A stretch of 64,000 nucleotides of DNA, taken from Planctomycetales bacterium 71-10 (GTDB lineage Bacteria; Planctomycetota; Planctomycetia; Isosphaerales; Isosphaeraceae). The DNA lies in NCBI GenBank assembly GCA_001898385.1, contig MKTT01000111.1:1-64000 (forward strand), given 5' to 3'. A program made the translations under genes and the position numbers. Of this stretch, positions 8,358 to 17,416 are shown piece after piece. Below the pieces are notes generated by a model, which was not told the DNA's origin, ran no database searches, and saw nothing but the letters and a program-made list of their open reading frames with translations. Each line of letters opens with the position of its first letter. Positions within the stretch are counted from its first letter, which is position 1.

Positions 8358-8622
8358 ATCCCATCTCGGAATGACGGTCGGTCAGGTTGAGCAGGGGGTG
8401 AGTTCGTCGGAGTTGACTCGCTGGATGGGTTACTGGCGGATCGACGCGAGGCCGGACATCTATCAAGCGGCGGCACTCATTTCCTATGTGATTGCGGCCT
8501 GCCACGGGAACAAGGGTCGGTTCGATGACTTCCTGATCCACATCCCCGTCCCCGAAACCGCCGATCAACGTCAATTGAGGTTCATCCAGGGGTTCAAAGC
8601 ATGTCCAAAATCAAAGGGTTGA
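8317..8622 (+). CDS. Tail assembly chaperone, downstream frame (T-like)
   Basis: This 101-residue frame starts with an ATG that overlaps the upstream stop (ATGA), and it can also be read as a C-terminal extension of the upstream chaperone after a -1 shift. 'FRLASHLGMTVGQVEQGVSS' and 'SELTRWMGYWRIDA' resemble the T-type domains of siphophages (helical, with a tryptophan-rich 'WMGYW'). The fusion product is expected to bind the tape measure protein. It overlaps the following gene by 22 bases. Confidence 0.78.
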   Translation: MRESEVELFTFRLASHLGMTVGQVEQGVSSSELTRWMGYWRIDARPDIYQAAALISYVIAACHGNKGRFDDFLIHIPVPETADQRQLRFIQGFKACPKSKG

Positions 8623-8987
8623 AGCAATTCCGCGAGAACTGTCAACGATTGTCCAAATATATTGATGAGATCGCGTCCAAGCGGTTGAAGGAAGTGGCCG
8701 AGGACATCCAGGAGACGGCCAAACAACTGGCCCCGGTCGAGACGGGTTTCATGCGTGATCAGATCGAGCTACGCCGGTTGGGCATGAACGGCTGGGTCGT
8801 CGGCATCTGGGGGGACAACTTCCCCGGCGAATTTTATCCGGCGATTGTCTCTTACGGAAAAGAAAACACACCACCAAATCCATTCATGGACATGGCCTAC
8901 GCACGCCACCAATACGAAGCCCTCTCCCTGCTACCATTTATTATCGGCGTGGACATTGAGACGGTTGCAAAAGGATATAAAAGTTAG
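8601..8987 (+). CDS. HK97 gp10-like tail completion protein
   Basis: The 128-residue protein contains 'VAEDIQETAKQLAPVETGFM', 'GWVVGIWGDNF' and 'TPPNPFMDMAY', the pattern of HK97 gp10-like proteins (helix, 'P..TG..R..I', then 'P.PF...A'), which finish the tail at the head end. In most relatives this gene precedes the tail tube; here it sits between the chaperones and tape measure. The stop TAG abuts the tape measure ATG. Confidence 0.8.
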   Translation: MSKIKGLKQFRENCQRLSKYIDEIASKRLKEVAEDIQETAKQLAPVETGFMRDQIELRRLGMNGWVVGIWGDNFPGEFYPAIVSYGKENTPPNPFMDMAYARHQYEALSLLPFIIGVDIETVAKGYKS

Positions 8988-11300
8988 ATGATTGGCAAAC
9001 TCACCGTCCCCGTATTAGCCGACACCAACCCCTTCAAGCTGGGCCTTGCGGCGTCTGTCCGTCATGCGAACCTGTGGTCCAAGGTGATGGGCAAGACCGT
9101 CGACAGTGCCTTTACGGGATTGGCCGCACGCCAAGGGGGCCCGCTCGCCAAGCTCTCCACCAACCTGTCGAAAATTTCCAAGGTCACGGGGCTGGCAAAG
9201 ACCGGCCTGGCCGTGGCGGATATCTCGCGGGCCGCTGGAACCGCCTATCTCGGGGTTGGTCGTTTACGGCTCGCCTTCAAGGGGCAGGGGGAGGAGGCAG
9301 ATAAGCTGCGGGCCCGACTGGATCGCACGTCGAAGGGCCTGAAAACTCTGAAAGATGCGAGTCTGAAGGCCCGTGCCGCCGTCGTGGCCGTTGACCTCGC
9401 GACGTTCGCCGCCAAGCTGGGCGGTCTCGCCGGTGGTCTCCTCTGGGAAGCCGTCAAAGGTCTGGGGCATTTGGCCGGGGCGTCCCTCCGATTGGTCGCC
9501 GGGGCATTAAGGGCGGGTGGAGCCCTCGCTTCCATGGGACTATCCATCCTAAAGGCGACGGGGGCCTTCTTCGGTTTTGCAAAAGCAGTCGTCAAAGGGG
9601 ACTGGGCGAACGCCCTGCTCAAAGGACTACTCTCTCTCCAGGGCTTCGGACGGGCCTTTGCCAAGATCCCAGGGTTCACCGCCGGTCTCGCCGCGATGGG
9701 CGGGGCAGCACTCCACGGGGCGAAGGGCCTTTATACGTTTGGCAAATCTCTCGGCTCGATCGGCTGGCAAGTCGGCAGCAGGGGGTTGGGGTTGATCGTC
9801 TCGGGCCTCTCCTCAGTGGGCTCGATGGCCCTCTCTACCGTCGGTTCGTTGGCCAAGGTCGGCAGCGTGGTCGGGATCGTCGTGGGGGCCCTCGGCGTCA
9901 AAGCGGCGGCGTCGGCCGCACACCTGAACGAGACGTTTAATGCGACTGAGCAAGTGTTCGGCAAAAGTGCAGAGGGGGTGATCCAAGCCTCTAAGGAGAT
10001 GGCCGGGGCCTTCGGAACCAATCAAAAGGCGTTTCTTGAGGGCTCGAACGCCCTCGGCTCCCTGCTCCAAGGTATGGGTTTCGCCCAAGAGGACAGTGCC
10101 AAACTGGGTACGAGCCTTTCCAAGCTCGCCGCCGATGCCTCTGCCTTTCGAGATGTGCCACTTGATGTGGCCCTGCAAAAGATCCGCTCCGGGCTGTCGG
10201 GTGAAGCCGAGCCGCTGAAGGAGTGGGGAATTCTGATCGACGAAAACACCGTCAAAAACTATGCCCTCACGCATGGACTGGCGAAACAAGGGGCCGAACT
10301 CTCAAACGCCGCGAAGGCCCAAGCCCGATTGGCCCTCATCTCACAAGGTCTGTCGAAGGATCAGGGGGCGTTGGCTCGCGAGGCAACCGGCCCGGCCGCT
10401 CAAATCAGCGAGTTCTGGGGGAGGCTGCAAAACCTCGTGGACACCGTGGGGGCTTCCTTGGCTCCCGTCCTAGGCGGTGCGTTGGAAACCATAAACGTAG
10501 GCATCGCCGTCGTCACCGAGAACTGGCATGGGTGGTCGACCACAATCGTCGACTTTGTTGGAAGTGCAGGCTCCCTGCTCATGGATTGGGGCGGGGCCGT
10601 CCTCGATTTCTTCGAACTCTCCGGTGAGGGGACTTCGGCGTGGACCATCGCACTGGGCGTCCTGGCTAATGGCTGGCAGGCCCTTCGAATCGGGTTTGAT
10701 CTCGCCTCATCTGCAATTTTACAGGGCCTCAGTCTTGTCCTCGGTGCCGTCGGGAAGGTCGTCCAGGGCGTGGATTGGGTGGTGGAGAAGTTGGGCGGTA
10801 GTGCCAGCGGGATCGGTGATTACTTCGAGAGGTTGGCCAGCAAGACGGGGGATGCCGCCCGAACCCAGGCCGACAAGTTCGTCAATGAGATGAGCAGGCC
10901 GTGGGCCTCGATGGATGGCGAGGTCGAGAAGATCGACGGGGCGATCAATGGAGTTTTCAAAGGGGTAGGCGATGCCTTCCGTGAGACGACGGAGAAGATC
11001 AAAGAAGCCCGTGAAGCCGCCGCCAAACCCCTCAGTTTCAAAGTTGAGCAGGAGGTGAAGGAGGGGGATAAGGTCGACAAGGCGAAGAAGGGGAAGGCCG
11101 AGTCTCACTCCAGCGGGGCATTCGAGTTTGGATCTAAAGAGTCTACGGCCATCGCAGCCCGCCAGATGTTCCAAGGTCTGACCAACGACCCGGCGAAGCA
11201 AACCGCTAAAAACACCGAGCGAGGGGCCAAGCTCCTCGATTCCATTAATAGAAAATTGTCAGCGTCGAATTCAGACGCCGTTGTAGGACTATTAGCCTGA
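8988..11300 (+). CDS. Tail tape measure protein
   Basis: At 770 residues this is the longest phage gene, placed right after the chaperones as expected for the protein that sets tail length. It is rich in Ala, Gly and Leu, with long helical stretches and several hydrophobic segments (for example near residues 135-250 and 285-310). The central section 'LNETFNATEQVFGKSAEGV' through 'AADASAFRDVPLDVALQKI' and 'RSGLSGEAEPLKEWGI' is the conserved core seen in many tape measures. The C-terminus is charged and probably binds the tail tip. Confidence 0.92.
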   Translation: MIGKLTVPVLADTNPFKLGLAASVRHANLWSKVMGKTVDSAFTGLAARQGGPLAKLSTNLSKISKVTGLAKTGLAVADISRAAGTAYLGVGRLRLAFKGQGEEADKLRARLDRTSKGLKTLKDASLKARAAVVAVDLATFAAKLGGLAGGLLWEAVKGLGHLAGASLRLVAGALRAGGALASMGLSILKATGAFFGFAKAVVKGDWANALLKGLLSLQGFGRAFAKIPGFTAGLAAMGGAALHGAKGLYTFGKSLGSIGWQVGSRGLGLIVSGLSSVGSMALSTVGSLAKVGSVVGIVVGALGVKAAASAAHLNETFNATEQVFGKSAEGVIQASKEMAGAFGTNQKAFLEGSNALGSLLQGMGFAQEDSAKLGTSLSKLAADASAFRDVPLDVALQKIRSGLSGEAEPLKEWGILIDENTVKNYALTHGLAKQGAELSNAAKAQARLALISQGLSKDQGALAREATGPAAQISEFWGRLQNLVDTVGASLAPVLGGALETINVGIAVVTENWHGWSTTIVDFVGSAGSLLMDWGGAVLDFFELSGEGTSAWTIALGVLANGWQALRIGFDLASSAILQGLSLVLGAVGKVVQGVDWVVEKLGGSASGIGDYFERLASKTGDAARTQADKFVNEMSRPWASMDGEVEKIDGAINGVFKGVGDAFRETTEKIKEAREAAAKPLSFKVEQEVKEGDKVDKAKKGKAESHSSGAFEFGSKESTAIAARQMFQGLTNDPAKQTAKNTERGAKLLDSINRKLSASNSDAVVGLLA

Positions 11301-12259
11301 TGGCCATTTTATCAATTCTGCCCAAGAAACAGGCCCTCCAACATACGGCCAATATCACCGGTCGTTCTTATACGGTGGACCTAATCGCCGTCGTAAACGA
11401 CCTCTCTACGGGCCCGATCACCATACGGGGTCAACTGGCGACGTGGGGCTTCCTGGCCGGCCAACCGTTCCAATGGCCGTTGCCTCCTGCCACCGCCGTG
11501 GAACAGGACTTGGCCGCTCGACTGGTCCAGATCGACGTAAATCAAGATAGTAATGATGGACTCAATTATACGATCACCCTCCACTACCAGACCAAAGATC
11601 CTGAGCAGGAAGGGGCACAAGGTGAAGGCTTGGTCAGTTGGGTCATGGCCCCGTGGTTGGCCTATCCCAGCCTCAAGTGGTCCAGCGAGGACAGCGAGTT
11701 CTACCCCACGCACGACCGGACGGGCAAGCCGATTCTGAATAGTGCGGGCGATATATTCGACCCTTCGCCTTCGATTCCGTTGCCGACCCCGATCGCCACG
11801 ATCACCCGGGTCGAACAAGGTTTTCTGCCGATTTGGATCACCCAGTTCAAGGGCACGGTCAATGCCGCTCCGTGGATGGGATTTCCTGCCGAAAGCGTCC
11901 TCTGCAAAGACATCACGGCGGATTCCTCCACCGATTCCGACTGGGGGATCTTGTACAACGTTACCTATACCTTCGCTTTCCGGCCGCCGATCCTGGCCTC
12001 CGACGGCGTAACCATCATGGTTGCCGGTTGGGACGCCTTCATTGCGAACGTCGGCAAAAGACAGTTGGTCGACGGGAAACGCGAGGAGATCAGGGATAAG
12101 GATGGGCAGAGTATCAGTGACCCGGTCCCACTACAACTAGTAGACGGCACTTATGATGAGGACGACCCGAAAACCTATTATTTGAGATTTCCAGTCTACC
12201 CAACCTCGGACTTCTCGTATTTCAACTTCCCTGCTAATCTTTTCTCTTACGTCCCGTGA
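11300..12259 (+). CDS. Tail protein of unknown type, after the tape measure
   Basis: This 319-residue protein starts on the ATG that overlaps the tape measure stop (TGATG). In siphophages this position is usually occupied by the distal tail protein, and the beta-rich sequence ('YTVDLIAVVNDLSTGPITIR', 'NYTITLHYQ', 'WGILYNVTYTFAFRPP', 'TYYLRFPVYPTSDFSYFNFP') would suit such a role. I do not recognise the family from sequence, so the assignment rests on position. Confidence 0.7.
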   Translation: MAILSILPKKQALQHTANITGRSYTVDLIAVVNDLSTGPITIRGQLATWGFLAGQPFQWPLPPATAVEQDLAARLVQIDVNQDSNDGLNYTITLHYQTKDPEQEGAQGEGLVSWVMAPWLAYPSLKWSSEDSEFYPTHDRTGKPILNSAGDIFDPSPSIPLPTPIATITRVEQGFLPIWITQFKGTVNAAPWMGFPAESVLCKDITADSSTDSDWGILYNVTYTFAFRPPILASDGVTIMVAGWDAFIANVGKRQLVDGKREEIRDKDGQSISDPVPLQLVDGTYDEDDPKTYYLRFPVYPTSDFSYFNFPANLFSYVP

Positions 12260-12266
12260 GAACCTT

Positions 12267-12605
12267 ATGAATGATGAAATTGTAGGTGTTCGCCCCTCGA
12301 AAGCGGCGTGGCGGGAAGTGAGCCGGGCCGTCGAGAAGGTCAATGGACAGGTCAATTCAAACCCTCAAAGGCAGACGACCCGCGTATCGGCACCGGCGAT
12401 TTGGGTGGCATGGGCAAAAGTGAGCGAGGAGGTGGGCGATGGAAATTATGATTCCCCTGGGCGGGGCAAGGCCGAGTTGGAAAGCAGTGAGCAGGAGGTT
12501 GACGTGATCAACAGGCTGGGGGGCGGGGTCATCGAGGAAGATACGGGGGTTCTACTCCTTTGGACGGCCATGGGCTGGCAGGTGTTGGCGGCATGCCCAA
12601 GTTAA
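12267..12605 (+). CDS. Hypothetical phage protein (112 residues)
   Basis: A small hydrophilic protein between two tail genes, 7 bases after the previous stop and overlapping the next gene by 13 bases. It starts 'MNDEIVGVRPSKAAWREVSR' and has a Trp-rich C-terminal part ('GVLLLWTAMGWQVLAACPS'). No family is recognised. Its position suggests a tail-tip accessory role. Confidence 0.6.
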   Translation: MNDEIVGVRPSKAAWREVSRAVEKVNGQVNSNPQRQTTRVSAPAIWVAWAKVSEEVGDGNYDSPGRGKAELESSEQEVDVINRLGGGVIEEDTGVLLLWTAMGWQVLAACPS

Positions 12606-14161
12606 AACAATTGAGGGGGGGATGTTGCGGCTGCTGCAAAATGATCTGTGCGGGATGCCACCTGCCTTGCGAAACCATATCCTTCACTTATATCAACAGC
12701 CAGACTGGCATACGCCAAACGGCCCTGTACTACGACAAGGCCAACAAATCTTGGTCGTCAGACTGCATACCCTACGGGTCTGGCCGGATCAAAGTAGACT
12801 TCACATGCTCGGAAAATGCAGATCCGGTCTTGCGATTCCGGCAGTGGAGCACCTCCAATTGCGACGGAACGCCTGTCGTGGATTGCAGCACCCACCCCCT
12901 GACCTTAGCCCTTTGCAGTACCGGCAACTTCTCCAGATATTGGACGCCGGGGTGCGGCCTGGGTGCGTATGGCTGGACGTCATTTAGGGTGTTCGCCGAT
13001 CAGTGCAGCGAGTCAGGCGGAAAATGTTGCTGTTCTGCCTGTGTTAGAATTATAGACCCGTGTGCCTCGAACGCCCCGGTCGTGGGAGCGTCCGTCAAGG
13101 TGTACCAGTTCGGGACGACGACCTTGGTCAAGTCTGGCACGACCAACGCCATCGGTCTCCTTTGCGATATACCGCAAGGAATCTACAATCTGACGATCGA
13201 GAAGGCCGGTTACGAGACGATTAGAAAAGAAGAAGTGACGATCTACTGCAACGAGACATTGACCTACAACCAGAGGAGTTTGGGGCGGGTGCAATGCTAC
13301 GGCATGACCTGCAATGCGACGGTTGGGCGAGTTCCTACGACGTTCACGTTCACAAAATCGGGTCAACCCACGGTCACGGGTACGACTGGCAGCAGCGGGT
13401 ATGTGGATCTCTATTTGACCGCAACGGGCGTTTGGGCATGGACTGCAACGGCGGACAAGTTCGTCGCTCAGAGCGGCAATTACAACTACGCCAGCACTTG
13501 CGGCACCTACGATTACAGCGTGACGAGTACGCCCATCTCAACCCACTTCTGCGGGTGCTCCAAGTTCGCCAACGCCCCATCACCTTTCGCAAAAATCGCC
13601 ACGATAACGGACTGCGGCGGATCGACAAGCCTTGATGTTTCCGGCAATGCGAATTATTGCGGAGGGACGACGTGCGTAGATCGACCGCTCGACAACACAA
13701 CCTCTGCCCCGACGATGCCGACGACCTATTGTTGGGATAGCGTCAACTTGCGAGAGGTCAATTGCGGCACCTTGCCATACGACGACACTGGCACAAAAAA
13801 CGTAAAAATAGGATTGTCTATATTTGCTTCGGAGTCGGCCACGCCCTCGGGCATCTTGAGATCGCCGCAAATCACGAAGACCTGGAATGATAATTGTGTC
13901 GAGGACACCGGAGAGACTTTGCCAAATTGCACCCCCGAAAACATGTTGTCGCAAACCTGGCGAGACGGACGATGGACTTGCGAAGATATCACTGTCGGCG
14001 GGGTTATTTGGTATCACACGGGGTATACCATCCACAGCCATGATCCCCCGGTTGTCGAAGTGTTTTTCGGACCATCGCCCGACTTCGGCCCGGTCGCCGG
14101 CACTACTCCCCCGCCTGGTGGTCCTCCTTGCCCGTCCATTATCCTTTCGGTAGACCCATGA
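12593..14161 (+). CDS. Cysteine-rich phage tail/surface protein with Ig-like domains
   Basis: The 522-residue protein has a striking N-terminal 'GGCCGCCKMICAGCHLPC' and cysteines throughout, often in CxC or CxxC pairs. Residues about 150-220 ('APVVGASVKVYQFGTTTLVK', 'IPQGIYNLTIEKAGYETIRK') look like a carboxypeptidase-regulatory-like beta-sandwich, and a second similar unit follows ('VPTTFTFTKSGQPTVTGTTG'). Such modules are used in phage tail fibres and adhesins. I chose ATG 12593, after GTTGGCGGC, inside the end of the previous gene; longer starts exist. The likely role is host binding or the tail tip, inferred from position and domain style. Confidence 0.7.
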   Translation: MPKLKQLRGGCCGCCKMICAGCHLPCETISFTYINSQTGIRQTALYYDKANKSWSSDCIPYGSGRIKVDFTCSENADPVLRFRQWSTSNCDGTPVVDCSTHPLTLALCSTGNFSRYWTPGCGLGAYGWTSFRVFADQCSESGGKCCCSACVRIIDPCASNAPVVGASVKVYQFGTTTLVKSGTTNAIGLLCDIPQGIYNLTIEKAGYETIRKEEVTIYCNETLTYNQRSLGRVQCYGMTCNATVGRVPTTFTFTKSGQPTVTGTTGSSGYVDLYLTATGVWAWTATADKFVAQSGNYNYASTCGTYDYSVTSTPISTHFCGCSKFANAPSPFAKIATITDCGGSTSLDVSGNANYCGGTTCVDRPLDNTTSAPTMPTTYCWDSVNLREVNCGTLPYDDTGTKNVKIGLSIFASESATPSGILRSPQITKTWNDNCVEDTGETLPNCTPENMLSQTWRDGRWTCEDITVGGVIWYHTGYTIHSHDPPVVEVFFGPSPDFGPVAGTTPPPGGPPCPSIILSVDP

Positions 14162-14162
14162 C

Positions 14163-14675
14163 ATGTGTAAACACGAATACTGTCCAATCAATGAAGGAAA
14201 GTGTATCACCTCGAAGCCGGGTTGGGAGTGGGCTGAGAAGTTCGGGCTGCCTTCGGCGAATCCCACTCAGCGGCAGTTTCTCATCGAACAAAGTGCCCGA
14301 TGGAATGCGGTCGTGGTGAAGGAGGGAGAGAATCCACCGAATCCGGTTGAAGGCTCTCCTTGCGACGACTCTGAAGTCCCGGTCTTGACGCCTGGCTGTG
14401 GGTGCGGGGGGAAAAGGGAGGCTCCATCGACTCTCACGAGGGCGACGAATTTCGTCAAGGCCATCGGTAAGCATGCGGCAAATGGCTTCGCACAAGCGAG
14501 CGAAGAGGAGAAGGACCGGCGGCTATCCATCTGCAACTCGTGCCCCTTGCTTCGTGATGGTAGTTGCCTGGAGTGCGGGTGCGTGGTCAAGATCAAAGCG
14601 GGTTGGGCTTCGGAAAAATGCCCCCTGAATAAATGGGAGAAGATAGAAGATGCAAAATTGGCTGTACTTAAATAA
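14163..14675 (+). CDS. Phage zinc-ribbon-like protein (DUF6171-like C-terminus)
   Basis: This 170-residue protein starts one base after the preceding stop. The C-terminal third has a four-cysteine cluster 'CNSCPLLRDGSCLECGC' followed by 'SEKCPLNKW', a pattern seen in small phage proteins of unknown role (resembling DUF6171). A second Cys-rich patch 'PGCGCGGKRE' and an N-terminal 'CKHEYCPINEGKC' give at least eleven cysteines. It may bind metal. The function is unknown. Confidence 0.65.
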   Translation: MCKHEYCPINEGKCITSKPGWEWAEKFGLPSANPTQRQFLIEQSARWNAVVVKEGENPPNPVEGSPCDDSEVPVLTPGCGCGGKREAPSTLTRATNFVKAIGKHAANGFAQASEEEKDRRLSICNSCPLLRDGSCLECGCVVKIKAGWASEKCPLNKWEKIEDAKLAVLK

Positions 14676-15714
14676 CGTATCCTCGCAGGTGGTCGCGGTA
14701 GACGGAACGTCCATTGTGATTAAGGGGGCCGACGCCTCTAAGTTCGGCAACCCCACCGAGGAACAACCCCTCCGCTTGTCGACCTTCGATGCCGATGGGA
14801 ATCCTCTGGAAGAAGTGCTCATCGTCACGGCCAGGTCTGGGTCTACCCTCACCGTGTCGGAGGGCACTGCGACGGTCGGAATGACTGTCTCCAACGTCCC
14901 TCGGGCAGAGGACTTAACCGAGATTCAAACCTCGCTTGCGAGTAAGCAGGAGGTGCTACCGCTCAATGGGACGAGTGGGCAATTCCTCGCACACGACTTC
15001 GTCTTCAGAGAGCCGACAATGAATCTATCCTCATACTATGACCGCGATGAGGTGAACGGGCTACTAGAAGGCAAGGAAGATAAGTTGCCGACTGTCACCC
15101 CTGCGGGTAAATTCCTTCGTGATGATAAGACCTGGCAGGCGGTGTCTTCTTCGCCTGGTGGTTCAACAACTCAGATTCAATTCAATGATGGCGGGGCATT
15201 CGGCGGTTCATCATCTCTCGTCTTCGATAAAGCAAATAAAAGGGTTGGTATTTCCAGAACGCCGGATTCGACCTTGGACGTTCAGGCCAATTCGACTGAA
15301 GACCTGCTAACGCTCAGAAATTCGAGCGGCACACCGCTGGTTAAAGTTTTGAACAACGGCGGTTTTACACCTCGCAAAATCCGGTTCGTCCTCGGCCGGT
15401 ATGTCGACCTTGCGGCCGGAACCATCACCCTCCCGGGCATCGCCGATTACGCCGGAACTATAACCAAGGTTCAAGTTTTGGCGACCACGAATCCTGTCGG
15501 TGGCGGATTCACCTTCGACATCAAAAAGAATGGCACGTCGATCTTTTCGGCCGGTAAAACAATCGCGGCCAACGTTCAAACCCTGCAAACCATCACGGAT
15601 TTTGCATCAACGTCCGTCAGTGCTGGCGATCTTTTCACCATTGATGTGAGTTCGCCGGGTACTGCCGTGCAGAACGTCATCGTTGAACTCATCTATCTGT
15701 CGAGGAACCAATAA
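14650..15714 (+). CDS. Tail fibre-like structural protein
   Basis: The 354-residue protein starts inside the previous gene (26-base overlap). Its middle, 'YYDRDEVNGLLEGKEDKLP' and 'GSTTQIQFNDGGAFGGSSSL', followed by 'DKANKRVGISRTPDSTLDV', closely resembles the repeat-type shaft segments of phage tail fibres. The C-terminal 130 residues are a beta-rich domain ('GTITLPGIADYAGTITKVQV') like receptor-binding heads. It probably takes part in host recognition. Confidence 0.75.
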   Translation: MQNWLYLNNVSSQVVAVDGTSIVIKGADASKFGNPTEEQPLRLSTFDADGNPLEEVLIVTARSGSTLTVSEGTATVGMTVSNVPRAEDLTEIQTSLASKQEVLPLNGTSGQFLAHDFVFREPTMNLSSYYDRDEVNGLLEGKEDKLPTVTPAGKFLRDDKTWQAVSSSPGGSTTQIQFNDGGAFGGSSSLVFDKANKRVGISRTPDSTLDVQANSTEDLLTLRNSSGTPLVKVLNNGGFTPRKIRFVLGRYVDLAAGTITLPGIADYAGTITKVQVLATTNPVGGGFTFDIKKNGTSIFSAGKTIAANVQTLQTITDFASTSVSAGDLFTIDVSSPGTAVQNVIVELIYLSRNQ

Positions 15715-15715
15715 G

Positions 15716-16243
15716 ATGGCAAACGGCATTGTGTTGGGACCGGACAGCGTGACGCTTGGTCGTTGGATCGGCAAATTTGGTGGGGGCGGTTATTGGACAG
15801 TGAGGGCAAATGGCGGGTCTATACCATCGTGGATTACCGCCTTGTCAGTGACTTCCGCAGGTACGGGCACGCTGACGCTGGCGAACACCGATAACTATTT
15901 CCAGGTTCCGGGGGAGGCTGATTCAAATACTTATGGTAATTATACGACTTGCAATATCGACCTGACAATGGCCGATGCGAACGCCTATGTGACGTCGGTT
16001 TACATCTTGTCTACCACCAGCACGCGAAGGTTGGCGTTCAAGCTGCAAAACTCGGCCGGCGATACCACCTACTGGACTTATACCGACCCCGCATTTTGGG
16101 GTGGCCAAGGCAAGTGGTACAGATTTTTACATTGGGGCGGGTCATGTCGGCTTCGACTCGAAAACATCTCGGGCGTAACGACGCTGTGCGGCATTACGTT
16201 TGATAAATATGATGGTCAATTTGGAAATTACTGCGAGGAATAA
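15716..16243 (+). CDS. Hypothetical phage protein, probable fibre-associated
   Basis: The 175-residue protein is rich in Gly, Thr, Tyr and Trp with alternating hydrophobic strands ('TLGRWIGKFGGGGYWTVRAN', 'FWGGQGKWYRFLHWGGSCRL'), suggesting a beta-sandwich. The start is ATG 15716, one base after the previous stop. No family is recognised; it lies between a fibre gene and other tail-end genes. Confidence 0.6.
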   Translation: MANGIVLGPDSVTLGRWIGKFGGGGYWTVRANGGSIPSWITALSVTSAGTGTLTLANTDNYFQVPGEADSNTYGNYTTCNIDLTMADANAYVTSVYILSTTSTRRLAFKLQNSAGDTTYWTYTDPAFWGGQGKWYRFLHWGGSCRLRLENISGVTTLCGITFDKYDGQFGNYCEE

Positions 16244-16245
16244 CC

Positions 16246-16692
16246 ATGCCGATTAATCAACTGACGGCCATCGTGCCGGCGACGGGCGAAGAGATCGCCA
16301 CCGCTTGGTCTTATGCGTCTACCGCTAATTTCAACTTCGAAGATAAGACGGCCCGTCTCGTTTACACATTTTATGCGAGCAAAGCAGGGGCCTATGGAGG
16401 GTTGCCACCGCTGAAGACCGTGGAAATCATCCTCGGAGCTACGACTACGCCGGCAGTCACCACCACCACCCTCGTAACGGCGGGAGTACCCGCAGAGGTC
16501 GATGTGCAGGGGGTTCAGATAAGTCCAGCAGTGCCGCCCGTTTATGAGACGACTACGATCTATCCTGAGATTCCCGGCCTACCCCAATTGATCGCCGCAA
16601 ACCAAGAGGCATACGCCGCTCTCGCCCTCTCCCTCGATACGCTGGCCTCAAGCCTTCCAGAGTTCGCCAGTGGGCAGATCGAGGGGGCCTGA
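16246..16692 (+). CDS. Hypothetical phage protein (148 residues)
   Basis: Starts two bases after the previous stop. It contains a Thr/Val/Pro-rich middle ('TTTPAVTTTTLVTAGVPAEV') that looks like a flexible linker, and a helical C-terminus ('NQEAYAALALSLDTLASSLP'). No family is recognised. It may be a structural tail accessory. Confidence 0.55.
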   Translation: MPINQLTAIVPATGEEIATAWSYASTANFNFEDKTARLVYTFYASKAGAYGGLPPLKTVEIILGATTTPAVTTTTLVTAGVPAEVDVQGVQISPAVPPVYETTTIYPEIPGLPQLIAANQEAYAALALSLDTLASSLPEFASGQIEGA

Positions 16693-16693
16693 C

Positions 16694-17416
16694 GTGTGGA
16701 AACAAATCCTACTGGCCTGCCTTCTCCTGACACCTCCTGCTTATGGGCAGCAAATGCCCGTGATCAACGTGAGTGTTCCTGCGGAAGTGCAGCCGGGTGA
16801 ACTCGTCATCGTGTCGGCTGAAATTGATAAGGGGGCGATGCCTCCCAATTTACAGGTTGTCAAATTCCAGTGGGCGGTGTGGCAGGATGGGCAGCCGAAG
16901 AAAGACGTGATTGCCTGGCCCGACAATTCCAAGGTGGTTTTTGCCGCCGGGAATTCTCCGAGGGTGTTTACCGTTCTGCTGGACGTCGATTGCCTCTATG
17001 GTGTGCAGACTCCCGATAAGGCCCTCATTGATCCCCAGGTTGCTTCCCCTGATCTCATCGTGAGGAAAGTGAAAGTGTTAGCAGGAGGGGTAGATCCTGT
17101 CCCTGTACCCATTCCTGTTCCCGCTCCAATCGCCGTGGGCAAACTCGATGTGTTTTTGATCTATCAACCAGAAACGGAAACCGCCAAACAAGCTGACCTA
17201 CGGGCGAATTTAGCCCTGCGAAATTGGAATGGCGATGGATTTGCGGCCCTCTCTTACTCTCAGGTTGATTCGAAGTATAGGGATGATGAGGGTAAGCCCG
17301 TCGTCGTAGTCCGCTACAGGGATGCCGGTAACGCATACCATTACACCGAACCTGAATGTGTTTCAAAAATTGAAGATGTAACGGCGATTGTTGAAAAGTT
17401 GAGAGATGGCAAATGA
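16694..17416 (+). CDS. Secreted phage protein with signal peptide and proline-rich linker
   Basis: GTG at 16694, one base after the previous stop, gives a clean signal peptide 'MWKQILLACLLLTPPAYGQQ', probably cut after AYG. A beta-rich domain follows ('MPVINVSVPAEVQPGELVIV'), then a 'VDPVPVPIPVPAPIAV' linker and a second domain to residue 240. A cysteine at residue 8 sits in an LLAC context, but it is too early for a normal lipobox. An exported protein in the late operon could act in lysis, host entry or surface change. No family is recognised. It overlaps the peptidase gene by four bases. Confidence 0.65.
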   Translation: MWKQILLACLLLTPPAYGQQMPVINVSVPAEVQPGELVIVSAEIDKGAMPPNLQVVKFQWAVWQDGQPKKDVIAWPDNSKVVFAAGNSPRVFTVLLDVDCLYGVQTPDKALIDPQVASPDLIVRKVKVLAGGVDPVPVPIPVPAPIAVGKLDVFLIYQPETETAKQADLRANLALRNWNGDGFAALSYSQVDSKYRDDEGKPVVVVRYRDAGNAYHYTEPECVSKIEDVTAIVEKLRDGK

